Part shown: positions 30,570-43,300 of the stretch, one piece after another
How positions within the stretch are numbered: the first letter of the stretch is position 1
How the letters are laid out: every line of letters starts with the position of its first letter
Origin: Brachyhypopomus gauderio
Taxonomy: Eukaryota > Chordata > Actinopteri > Gymnotiformes > Hypopomidae
NCBI RefSeq assembly: GCF_052324685.1
Contig: NC_135225.1
Span: forward strand, 3,036,929 to 3,100,928
DNA length: 64,000 nucleotides
Direction: 5' to 3'
The notes under the pieces: model-generated
The model's input: only the letters and a program-made list of their open reading frames with translations
Databases searched by the model: none
Told to the model about the DNA's origin: nothing
Position numbers and translations under genes: made by a program

Positions 30570-31369
30570 CTGCATATAAAGAACAAAATAAATTAATGAA
30601 GGGAAAACAAATGCACTGATGACAACATTCAAATCAGTGCATTTTAAATACATGTTAAACAAAGCAGTTGACAAGTCTGCAAACAATCAGAGTCCCATCG
30701 CTCCACAATGGCTACATACAGCCAAGCCTGCAACAGGCTAGTTTACAGCAAACTGCTTGGCCATTAGGCCAACACCTGGACTGTTGATGTGCTACATGAT
30801 CAAGCTGCATAAACAAAACATTTTCACAAGATTAAATGTGCAGTTCGCTGATACAAAAGTACATGTCAAACACCTATGGGCAAGTCAGCCATTACCCCAA
30901 CATTAGGCAAACAATGTAACAGTCACAGTAAACACAAATAAAGCTATACAGCTATTACCATCAAGCTAGTTAGCAAATTTCTGTATTGCTAAAATCTGGC
31001 TAGTGTTAGCCGGTGGACTGTTATTTTTAGGCTAACTGAGATGGGCTAGGTTTACCTGTTAAAACAAAGTTAACACAAACTCCTTAGACAGTCTGAACTA
31101 CATGTTGCATTATGACAATATTGCATTTTGTAGAACCAGTGCCGACGTGTACCTAAGAATGTAACCCAATAACTAATATCAACGTGCATCTACACAGAAG
31201 GTAAACACTGGTATGGCATTGTTGGCTAGTTTAGCTGGCTAAATAGCTTGCTAGTTAGCTTCATGAAGCATGCAATATCTGCTAACTAGCTGGCTAACTA
31301 GCAATTCACCCCGATCATAAAGCACGTTTAAGCTAAATGGTGTATTAAAGTAAAATTCTAGATCAACGC
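30570..31369. other. intron / upstream region of the zinc-finger gene
   Basis: AT-rich with repeated CTAGCTGGCTAACTAGC-like words near 31225-31300. No exon can be fixed. Confidence 0.4.
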
Positions 31370-32650
31370 CTGTGTCTCAGTCCGACGTACAAACCCCTCA
31401 GGAGGCGAGCAGAGGAAACTCCGGCGCGACCGCGTGGAGGAACCAGGGCGCCGGTTCTGGGTGTTCATCTTGTGCCACTCAGGTTCAAACTGCTAACTAG
31501 CTCTAAAATGGCCGCCGCTAGCTTCCGCCCTCCAGGACGTGTGTAGCCGCCACGCACTCGGGCCGGAGCGCACCGCCAACACACGCACACAAAAATGGGC
31601 TAAAGCCTCCCAAAAACCCGCGGGAAACGAGCCAAACTGGTCCGGGCGGTGATAAATAACAATAATAGTGTGTTATAAGCGACCACACGGAGCGTCGCCG
31701 AGACTTATACAGTAATAACGGCCACCACAAGATGGCTAACGATGGCCGAACGCCTCGCGAAAAGCCCGGGAAAGGCGGCCCCCCATCTTACATAACCAGC
31801 GACGCCATCGCTTTGTCGTCGCAGCATTAGAACACACACACCGCACATAAACACTCGGGTGCTCGGTGCGAGCTGTGGCGAGACGCTCGTAAATCATCCC
31901 GGGTTATTCCGCTCGTCTCGACGCCGAACCACCAGCGCTAGCCTTAGCGGGCTACCAGAACATTCTCACGGGGGAGGGGGGAAACGACACGGCCTCACGC
32001 CGCCCGCCCCGCTAGCTTAGCGCGCCACCGCCATTGCTAAGGAGGGTCGGTGACGTGCTCCGGAGTCCGACCGACCGAGACGGAGCCCGGGATAACGCAC
32101 GAAAAAACGCCCCCGATACGTTAGAAATATCGCCGCTTCACGCGCGGCGCGGTACATTAGTATAAGCGCGCGTTTGTGCGGCGGGAAGGCGCGCGAGGCC
32201 CGGCCATTATGACGACATCGAACTCCGCGTCGCCATAGCACGCTAGTTAGCCTAGCCACCTAGCTAGTTAGCTAGCCCGCTAACGGTTAGGTCAACTCGC
32301 CCTGAAGTTTTAATCCCGAAACCGCGGATTGATACTTAGACACGGCAAATTACAAAATTTAAAATACAAAAATTTTAACTTTAGGGATTTTTCCGACCTG
32401 TTTTTGTGGGTTTTTTGTCCTTTAAAGATTGGGTCTTCGGGAGAAAACCGCGACTCTGCTACTCGCAGGCCTCAGGATGTCTCTCTCTCGCGCGTCTGCA
32501 CAGCCTGGCTGCGGTCCGCTCTTGTCTCGCGCTCTCTCGCTCTGCGCACGAAGAAGGGCTCGCGCCACGGAGCTTCTGGCGCCAAAGTGCGTTTAAGCGC
32601 ATGAGCAAAAAGGGTTGAGGGCGAGGGGAGGCGAGCTCACGGCTGCCCCC
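31370..32650. promoter_or_regulatory. CpG-island promoter region of the zinc-finger gene
   Basis: Dense CpG and GC (for example CCGGCGCGACCGCG at 31420 and GCGCGCGTTTGTGCGGCGGG at 32164) against an AT-rich surround, upstream of the zinc-finger coding exon. The non-coding first exon probably starts here, but I cannot place it. The island is wide enough to serve a divergent transcript to the right; no coding exon supports one. Confidence 0.6.
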
Positions 32651-34353
32651 CAACGTCTCGGCGTGGTATAAACTTGTACGACTGAGATGTGGGGGAATCG
32701 CCACGCCAGACCCCGATAGGTGTTTTGTCGTGTTTTGTTTTCTCTATAAAAATGATATGACTAGGGTAACGAACCTAACATAAGCATCCTTTCGTGTAAA
32801 ATGGTTTTTGGTGATGATTATGCGGCGAAAGTGTGATTAAGTGGTCTAGAAGTTTAAGTTTAAAATTAAACTTAAACTTAAACTGATTCCAGGCCGTTTT
32901 GGTTGCCATTAAGGTTTCAGACGTGTAACTGCTAAATGTTCTTATAATAGGACGTCCAGTCTTCTCGGCTCGGCCGCTAGGGAGCACCTCCTCACTGTCC
33001 ATGCATTTGACGAGATACATTTACGCCAAATAATTTAAGACATTCTGAATGTTTTAGACCACACACCAGAAAAGAAAGACTGCAGTGGTGCAGGCTGAAC
33101 GGAGGCCGTGAAGGATCAGTTACAGCTCAAACGCACACAGGTCCCTGCGTGACTCACACTCTGATATTCTGCAACCACGACCATAAACACCTCCGTTTTA
33201 ACTGCCTTCATGATAAGCAGTTAATAAGGGAAACGGATATATCTCGTCATTGAGGAACAAGACAAGGAGGACGTTGGTGGTGCTTTTTGATAAACATCTA
33301 CCTCGTCACGTGAAATATGAGACAGGCAATGGTCTCTCTGAGCTTAACATATGAAAGACTCCCACACTTCCGGTGAGGCCTGTTCCTCCTTCAGTAAACA
33401 GCAGTAGTGAAACACTGACTACCGGGTGCTGCCATTTGTGGATTTGCTCGTATTAAGGCATCTTCTTGTTTTTCTTAGCAATATAACTGCCATCATTGCT
33501 CAGTCACAAATTTTCACATATTCAATAGGTTTAAGTTGTGTTCTTCAAATTACTCCTCTCTTATTTTGACAGAAAATAAGTGACTGTTTGGCTGAAATTA
33601 TACAGTGGCCTAAGTATGAAACAATAACAACATTCAAAGCTGTTTAATATGTACCGTTTCTTGTGTTCGTAAATGCATAATAAAAATACATTTGTAAAAA
33701 AGTTTTTGTGATACTATAACTTTGTGACAAAAATTGACAGCACCTAATTCACTGTATATAGAAACACAGTGCAGTACTTGAGACATTCTGCACTGTGAAA
33801 CCACGTTCAACTCAGAACTCTGTAGCAATATAATATCTAGTTATATATATATATTATATAATAGTTATTATATATATATTATTACACGCGTTTTATATAA
33901 TATAAAGCTTTGGGGGTCTTCAGCTTAAGGGTAAAGAACAGTTGTGCAGTCACTAAATACATAAAACAACTTAGATTTAACCTATATTATATATTTTTTT
34001 CCTTTTTCAAGGGTTAAGCTTTTAAAAATGTTTTTAACATCTACCAACAACAAAACATAAACGGAGAAGCTTGGAGGTTTATTGAGAAATATCTGGACAT
34101 GTAAGGCTGCTTACTAAGAAGAGTGGACTACACAATTACTATCTGAACATTTTATTACGTTTTATTTTTGTTTACAGTTGTGATCATATTTTACTTCTGA
34201 ATGATAAAACAGAATATAATAGAACTATAAAGCATTCCACATTATAAAAAGTACTGTGGTATGAAAATAGCACATAAAAATATATAAACCACATACATAT
34301 GTACATTTATACATTTATAGCAAGCTGAAAGTAGCATGACTCGACTCAGACAT
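32651..34353. other. intergenic between stox1 and the zinc-finger gene
   Basis: It holds a perfect inverted repeat of AAGTTTAAGTTTAA-type words at 32850-32884 and an AT palindrome at 33838-33890. The right part is probably stox1 3' UTR. No gene or known RNA is seen. Confidence 0.45.
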
Positions 34354-37300
34354 TCACACGTTCATGACAGGTGTGAGCTGGAGAAGGGAACTCTGAGGAT
34401 GGAGACCGTTGCTCTTGGAGTGGAGCTTTTCAAGGTTCTGCAGCAGACCACGGCGTTTTAGACCCTTCAGTATCGCTGAGTTGCTTGAGGTTAGACTCAT
34501 GCGTGTTCTGTAGACAAACAAAGATAAAAGATCACTATAAGGAAATGTATAATATATAAATACACAAAATAGACATATTCATAATAAATAAAGCTGTATA
34601 TAAATAAACACATTACGAACTATTAGGCACACCTTATGGATGGATTTTCTAAAGGTACCTTAGTTCAATTGTACATGTACAATTGTACAGCTGTGACCTA
34701 TATGCTTCTAAATGTAAGAAGTTAGCTGTGTGAAGTTGACCTTTACATGACAATCCAAAACAATACAGTAAACAATAACTGGAGAAACTGACCTTGGTGA
34801 GTCTATCCCACTGTCTGCTGTGTTGCTTTGACTTTCTGCTGTTTCTCCCAGACAGACTCCAGTATTGTTGCCATGGATTACATTTGTACATATACGGTCA
34901 TCATCCCTGGACACTTCAGATTGACACAGATTGTAGTCCTTCCCTTGTGAGTGAGACGTCCAAATTCTGGGCTGACCATCCGTTTCATCTACAGACTTGA
35001 GGACTGTTTCAGCGTCCGAGTCCCTCTCACTGGTCCGACAGTAATCAAAGATGCTGCTGTTCAGGTCCTTGGTGGAATCACAATATCTTGGACTGGGCTC
35101 ATTCAGTCTTTCATTCAAACACTGAGCCTTCTGAGTGGGATCAGGCTCTGTCGGCAGGTGTGAGGTCGTGTGCTGGTGTTCGGTTGGCTGCCACCTGTAG
35201 TCATGTTGTCTCTGGGTGCATTCAGGATCGCGAGGAAGAGCTGAGGTGTTAGCCTCCATGAAAGCGCTGTCCCAGTTCCCATCCAGACAGACGGGTTCTC
35301 GGCAGCGCGCTGTACTGGGGTGAACTACATCACTGACAAACTCCTCGTTCAGACACAGGGAGCTACAGCCATCTTCCTCCTCCTCGTCCTTGACTTTCTG
35401 ATAAATACTGTGCTCATCATCAGTATATACTTCACTGTCTGCATGGCCGGCGTCTCTGCGCATGCACGCGGCGTCTCCCAATGGCTGGCTGCTTACCGTG
35501 CTGCCAGTTTGCTGGTGTGAGGACAGTAGATCAGGACAGTGGTCAGATTCCTCCTTACTGTTGACTATACGAAGAGAGAGCCTATGCCGAGCTTTAGTTT
35601 TGGGCCATAACACAGGTAGTTCAGTCGTTTCGTATTGATGTGACGTGAGGCCCACGACCTGCTTTTGATCAGACATTTTGAGATCTCTCTCTTGAACAAC
35701 CTTGTATTTGATATCCTTTCCTCTCCGATCTCTGGGCTCTCTTCCTCTAACTTTATTGTCCCTCAGTTTGACCTTGTCTTCTATCCTTAGTGTGCTGCTT
35801 TTAGGGTAGACAGAGCTATAATCTCCAGAAAGCTCTTCAGTGGGGTTCATGTCTATAGTGGAGGCCAAATTTAGCTCTGTCTGATGAAGTTGATCACAGG
35901 ATCTTTCTGTTGGTTTCTCCACCTCCTCAGTAGGACCTTTACCATGTTGGGGATCCCAGGACTTTGAGCGGTAACCTGCTCGCTCCCGTCGACTCGCTGT
36001 TTTGACTTCTCTTCTCCTTTGTTCCTTGTGACTGATGGCTGCTACTGTGTCCCTCCCTGGCGACGACTGAAATGGATTCTCTATGCGTTTTTTGTAGACA
36101 CATTTTGCCTCCAAATCAGCACAGTCCTCGTGATCGTCGGGTTCTTCTGGACATAATTCAGGCCTGAGGTCATCTCCATGTAAATCATCGCCACATGGAA
36201 CGTCCTTATTTTTTGTCCTTGTGTTTTTCTCTTTGGACAAGGCACTTCTTCTCTTGCTCCGAGTAGCTTTGTGGGCCGACCTCTTGCCTCCAGCCTTGGA
36301 TGAATGGTGCCTCTGCTTAGAAACGAGGACCTCGGTGGACATGCCTTTGTCAGTAGTTAGAGTCTTCGTCACTCTTTCTGCCTTCTCGTCTAGTTTCTTC
36401 ATGAGGACTGTATGGCGGACTAGGTTGTCCACAGTGAGTTCGGGGTTGATCCGTTTAATGATGGCATGCTCCAGATCTCGAGGTAGATTGTTGAGGTCAT
36501 CCTCATCCCTGACTGGCCACTCCTCAGGTGGGAACTGTCCAGAGAAAGTGGCAAATTCCTTTTTTAACTTGTTCTCCTTTTTCCCCGTGTTCCGCCGAAA
36601 CAAGTTGAGACCAAACTTGCGTCCAGGTTTCTCTTTGTCCTTACGGCTGGTGGTTGTAGACTTGCTGATCTCACTGGCCTGGTAGTCTGCTGCCGTAGAC
36701 GTGGACTGATTCTGGACAGCAGGCTTGTGGTCTTTTGGCCACTTCAGGTTTTTCCCAGTACATTCACTCATGCTAATAGACTGGTCTTGGACTGATGGTG
36801 GAGCAGTTGTTTGGGGCGTGAAGCAGTTGCAGGACTTGCAGTGGGCCATAATGGGGACTTCAATGGAGGCATCCAAGCAGCTCTCATTGCTTACCAGGTA
36901 GGTGACCGGAGGAGGAGACGGACCGTCACCATCACTTGTGGTCCACCAGCTCTTCTCTTTCTGCATGCTGTTGGTGATGAAATATGTTTGAGGAGTGACG
37001 ATGAAGTATCCCTCTCCAGTGTGGTAGATCTTTCGCTCCTTAATGAGTGTTCCCAGGGCATTGTAGAGGATGTCTTGGGTGGGAACTGTCATTCCTAATA
37101 CATTGGAAAGAAACACATGGAGAAACTAATGAGTATGTGACCGTGAGTATGTGTAGGTTTCCAGAGAACAGAGAAACAGAACATTTCGGACAGAGGTCCT
37201 TCATCAGATGTGCAAGCTTAGACTAAGTGCATTTGAATTAGTAGGTTAGAAGGAGAAGGAACCAGTTTACATTACCTGGATGAGCTTTAATCATATGATT

Positions 37301-40300
37301 AATCAGGGCTTCCTGGTTGACCATGACATGAGAAGCATTCATGTCAGATATGACGGAGCACAACACTTCAGACAGCGGGATGAACTGTGACTGGGAGATA
37401 AGAGACATCTGCACTGGAGACAAGTCACCTAAGAAGAAACAGCAGGAAAGACTTTTAATATCCATGCAGATACTGTATATTTATTTCTGGTCATGGTAAA
37501 CATGTTCATACTTAAAGAGAATAACAGACATATTTAAAGAGTAGCAAGTTTGATCCCCAACGATGGTACAGCCATTCAGTGTCAAATTGGCCAGGCTCTC
37601 AGAGAATGAAGGCCAGTGAGTGACGGTGGTCAATCATGGCGTCTTTCAGCTGATGCATCAGTGTGTTATGTCGCCCCATTACGTTGTATGAGCTACAGTT
37701 CACATTCAAAAAGTTCTGGGGTTTGGCCCCATGTGCCAGGGAGACCCTTGAGAGTGAAGTACAGATGATAATTGTCTACAACTAGAATAGGGACTAAAAC
37801 TGAGAGAAAATAACCTAAATTATGTTTGGTTTTTTTATTCCAATTGTTGTAAGTTGGACTTTAATTATACTAGGCATGAAGCTTTATTACTGTGAAATAT
37901 TTCAGTATACTGAAATATATATTATATATATCAGTGAGACTTATGAAGTTCTGCAGTTTCAGTAAAATAGAAAATTCTAAACGAGGTAAATGTCAAAAGC
38001 TTAATTATTAGAAAATGACAACATGAGTGTAATGTGTTATAATACTTGAAAATATTACTGTAATCAGACTCTTATTGTTATTCTTTCCAACTTGACTCTC
38101 ATCTAATCATAACCGCGGGAAGTAGGGGTGCTGCAGCACCCCCTGTGGGCACTACGAGTATAACTTCAAACGTCTGTAACTAAAGAAAAATGATACCAAA
38201 ACATAAAAATGAATAAAAATAAATAAATAAATAAAATCATTTAGTAAATATTGTTACTACTACTACTACTAATAATAATAATAATCTGGTTCATCATCCA
38301 CAGCAGCTAAATGGTGACCGAGTGCGCCTGGAACTTCAATTAAAAATACTTGGTGATGTCATTCAAGGTTCACAGTGCAACAGCGTGCAGGACATAGCAA
38401 CAAGCATATATAAGCTCCATCATCAAACACGAAGTGTTTTCCAACAAGGTGAAAACTTTATAAAGCTTTGCCTCAGCCTTCCTGTCTCAGCCGCTTCATC
38501 TGAGAGAACGTTCTCTGCTCTGTGCCGCCTGAAAACCTGGTTACGCACTACAATGACACAAAAGAGACTGACACATCTAGCACTTATGCATGTGCACAGT
38601 CACATTTTGGAGAGTTTGGACATTCACGTTTTAATGAAGACTTTCATTAGTGCCAACCCTGAGAGAAAGGCTACGTTTGGGGTTTTATGGGACACCTGGG
38701 CGCAGCTGCAGAAAGAAGTTAGCAGGGTTGCCAACTTTTCAAGATCGCTTGGAGTGAGATTTGAACCTGGAGGCGGTGGCGAGTGTAAATTGTCGATGGG
38801 GGGTGAACGTAAAATGGACACAAGTTAAGTAATATATCGCGATCGACCGCCGATGGTTGGCGCCAGAGCGAACTAGTAACTCATTGCATCATAGATGTAG
38901 ATCAGAGGTAAATAAACTAGATTTTTTTTCGGCGTGAGAACTCGGATGTGTGGCGTGAGAGCGTGTGAAGACAGTCAAATGCGTGTGTCTCACGCTCAAT
39001 GCGTGAGAGTTGGCAACCCTGAGGTAGGACAGTGGTTTGTCCTGCCGCTGTGCAGAGTGCATTTCTCTGTTAAATAGCTGGTGTAGGCTATATGTATCTT
39101 GTGTGCTGTACTTGCTGTCAAACTCAGAGTGTAGGGCTTGTATTTGCATATTTGCTGTGACGTTGTAAAGCGCAACACTACCCCCCCCCTTTCAGCACCC
39201 CCTAAGCAAAATACCCTCCCGCGGCTATGCATCTAATAGATGATAGATAGGTTTTCAATGCAATAGTATCTTTTCCTAGTTCACGCTTCAATGAGTTTGC
39301 TTAAACTTTATGCACAAATAACAAAACAATAGTTGATACCTTTATGTTATATATATAAATTAGACACTGTTATAGATGCCATCATTTTTACTAAAAGATG
39401 ATCACTGAAGAAAAAAAAGAGTAAAGACCACTTATACCATACAAGTTCATGCATAACCGCACATCAGACATATGATAGCTCACCGCCTATTTCACAAAAC
39501 CTGTCTATTTGTGTTTCTCTTTTCAACCCTAGAGCACAAAAGAAAACACTTTTTGAACACATTTCTCATGGCACATTCCATTAATATAAACCCCAACATG
39601 CTTTGGACACCAGCAGCACTTATTGTAGAGCTACAGAAAATAAAAGTGGAATCAGGCAGCTGATCTTACCATTCCAAAGGTAACAAACATCAAAAAAACA
39701 TGCTTTGAAGGCGCACATTCTATTTAAATAGAGAACTAAGGTATTATAAATCACTTCTTAACAGGACTGATGAACGGAGATGCAGGTTTTTGTTTGCTTT
39801 TTATGCACCTTTGACTTGGACACTTGTTTACCATATACAGATCCTTGAGGAAGACATATGCATTTCTCCAGGATTTAACATTCTACATATTGACTGTACA
39901 GTGCCAATCTACTAATTCTACTGGTATAGGAAGAGAGTGGAGAGGGGCTGTTATGACAGGTCTTGCTAAGAGGTCTTCTGTCCCAGTAGAGGTGTAGAAT
40001 AATAACTCTCTCATACTCGTTCCCTCTTTGTTCTCTCCATTCTCCTCCTTCCCCAAGGGCGTATCCTGTCCTGGTCTCTGCTGGGACACGGAGAGCTTCC
40101 ATGGGAAAGTACGAGTCTCTCACTAAACCACATATGTGCAGCTTCATACTACTTGCACACAAAATACTACCTGCAGTTTTTAAAAACATCTTTACTACAG
40201 CTGAGTCTGCACAAATATAGTTCACAGTGTTTTCTGTCAAAGAGAAATATGTATATATGTGTAAATATTGTAGTAATGGTACTTGAGAGAGCCACTTATA

Positions 40301-43300
40301 TAAAATAATGCATTTTGGCTAGGTATAAAAGAAACATGAACAAATTATTTAAATCTATATTGCTGTTTTAGTAAGGTGTGTATAACTTTTGAGTAATTCT
40401 CAATGGGAGGGCATAGCCAACACGTGTTCATAAATGTTACTTCCTGTGTTTTGCATTAAAGCATAAATTATGGGAATTGGGTTACATTTTGTGAAAATCA
40501 CACAGGGGTGTAGTATATTATTTACATTTTTGAAATTGCATCATGTAGTAGTTTTATTGGTCACTGCTTCCATAAGGATGATGTGCACATAACATCTGAA
40601 ATGTAAGAAGTAGATAAAGTGCCCAGGCCACCTCTCCCTGTTGCCACCAAACCCAGTGTTACGTTAGACTTCATTTCAGCTTGTGCTGATGGGTTAGTTA
40701 GAGTGCTTTCAGAAAACGGGAAAACATTTTAATTAAAGTTCTAATTGAAGTAGTGGTTCGGTCCGATAGCCACCGTGGGTTAACGTAACTCCCCTCTCTC
40801 CGGGTGGAAACGATTGCTTTCATTGTAACATGAGACTTCTCTCCAGACATGAAGTCTTTTGTTAGCTACAGCATGAATTTCCAGACAAGATCCATGGCAA
40901 CTGTGCAGGAGGCCACAAAAGCTGACGTCGGTGTGTCAGGAGACAGGGGCAGAAGTTAATAGCAACGTCCATTCAGAGAGGACATTCATGCGTAATAAAC
41001 AAAAATCTCTTAGTGTGTCCGTAGTTTGGGTGACAAACATGATCCAGGGAACCAAAATATATTACTGTAACATCAGTACCGGAACTACTGAGCAAAAATC
41101 AGTTCATCCAAATATCTGTAACTTAATTTCCGCGGAAGCAAATTTGTGACTATATATATTGTCCTTGGGCAGTGTACCTTTATACAGCACCAGATCTAGT
41201 TTCACATGGGAAAATGTAGTAGGAGCAGTTGAAAAGGATGATTATGAGACCTTGAGTTATTTACGCAACGTTTTAAGTATATAAATTCTTATTGAACCAC
41301 TGATACTCTCCAACATTTATTATACACATGGGCGCAGATGGAAATACTGAAGTGAGGGGGACCAAGCTGTACAATATATACGTTTATGCTTGTAGATGCT
41401 AGATTTCGGATGGAGTCAATATAAATCTGGAGGGGACATGTCCCCCCCGTCCCCAGTGCCATCTGCGCCCCTGATTATACAGACTACCACACTAGAAAAC
41501 TTGCTCACACTAGTGATCTTGTAGGGGCCACTACTACCTGAGCGATTCTGCATGAAGGCATGAAGCCACTCAAAGGGCTTCGGGCCGTTTCCTTTAACGA
41601 TTTCCTTCTCCATGACCAGCTTCAATCAACTGTCCAAAACCCTATAATACTAATAATTCCCTGTAGCCTATAATTGATAGTATAAATATCATGATGTAAA
41701 TGATGACATAACTGACCTTTAGCCGTAGCTAGTCCTTTGGCTGATACAAGGATGATTATAGGAGTTTGAGGAGTATCTTAGGAGAAATATGGTATAGTTT
41801 TAACATTTACGACCCCCAATTATGCTACCGAAACTAAGTTTATTTTATTGTCATGCTATGTCACTTTAACACAAAATAATGTTTTCCTTATCATTTTACT
41901 TTTGGGGAAATGCGAAATGGCCCAGAATATGGCAATTCTATTTGTAAATATAGACTATGGTGATTCCATATGAATATGGTGATTAGCCAAGCAGCAGCGA
42001 AAGCATAAATTAAACTAGAAGAGTTTTATTATTGTTGTAGCCACTGTGATGCACTGTTTGATGAAAAACACAACTGTACACACAGCACACACATACTAAA
42101 CACAACTGCACACACACAGCACACTCCTACTAAACACAACTACACACACAGCACACACCTACTAAACCTAAAACAAGCTGGGCTTCACGCGGGCAAACCA
42201 CAGAGCTAATTAACTGTTGATTTAACACACACTTGGGGGGGGGGGGGGGGGTGTTAAACTCCCCTTTGATACATGTCCTTGTAGTAATAAAGTTACGAAT
42301 TTAATGTGGTGAGGTTCATTCCTCATCACGACCGCAAACACCGATTCCCATCAGTCATACCAAACCAAATGTGGGCTGCGGTTGAAGATGTGGAGAAGAG
42401 AGACCGAAGCAAACTCGCAGGCATTTCTCAGCGTGTCACTGGATAAGTAAAGCTACCATAAGCTAGCCACCTAAGGATCTTGACATCTGAATGCATATTT
42501 GTTATTGAAGTGCGTACAATGAAAGATGCACAGACTTGTATTAGCTTGAAATGTCACAAACCACAAACATTGAAAGGATGTTTTGACAACAAAGTGGAGT
42601 TGGCTAGGGAAGTGAACAAAAAGCTTAAAACATACACAGGAAACTATTGTGGATCAACTGTCCAAAACCTTTGGACAACACCTGAAATGTATGTCACTTG
42701 TGACAAACGTGTGGTCTGAGATTTCACCAGTGCTTCTGTGCCCCCTTAAAATTCACTTGCAGAGATCTGTTCATTTAAAACATGCAACATTTAAATGTGT
42801 AGATACTGAATTCATATAATTTAAAACCTGTTAAAACAACCTTAAATAAGTAATGGATGGCAAGAAACAGAGATGTTGGTTTAACATAAATACGTTTATA
42901 AGAGCTACAGGTTTAAAAGCAAATGAAACTATAAAAACAACAGGACTACATTCATTCATTGTTGTGGGGAAAATCAAAAGAACAGAGAAAGTTAAAGATG
43001 GCAAAGAAGACGTAAGAAAAATGCTGTCCCATGTCAAACCATAATGGCATTGCTGGCTCTGTCATGCGTTTAGACTGATTTATCATGTACGTATTCTCCT
43101 TTCTCCTATTCACAATGATGGTAGCTTCAAATACAGTAAAAGATTCATCTCTGCCCTTCAGTCATGTAATTCACACATGCAACCTACATCCTGTAAAAGA
43201 CTTTAGAGCATAGTGAATCACCTTACAGGTGCTAAATTAATTTATATTGGCATCATCCTGTCCTCTAGTTTGCACCCTGAGGCAGACATTAAGGCAAACC

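Larger units (their letters stand above)
38100..39237 (+). mobile_element. hAT transposon remnant with 8-bp TSD and nested repeat
   Basis: The element runs 38108-39229 with inverted ends CATAACCGCGGGA / CATAGCCGCGGGA, followed inside by GGGGTGCTG. It is flanked by CATCTAAT on both sides (38100-38107, 39230-39237). It carries the 3' end of a hAT transposase gene (38322 onward). That gene is interrupted at 38723 by another repeat (38723-39021) with ends CAGGGTTGCCAAC...GTTGGCAACCCTG. The whole sits in stox1 intron 1, on the strand opposite to stox1. Confidence 0.88.

Noticed and set aside
31370-32704. A protein-coding gene starting in the CpG island on either strand
   Set aside because: ORFs are short, arise from high GC, and have no domain. 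The region is better explained as the promoter of the zinc-finger gene.
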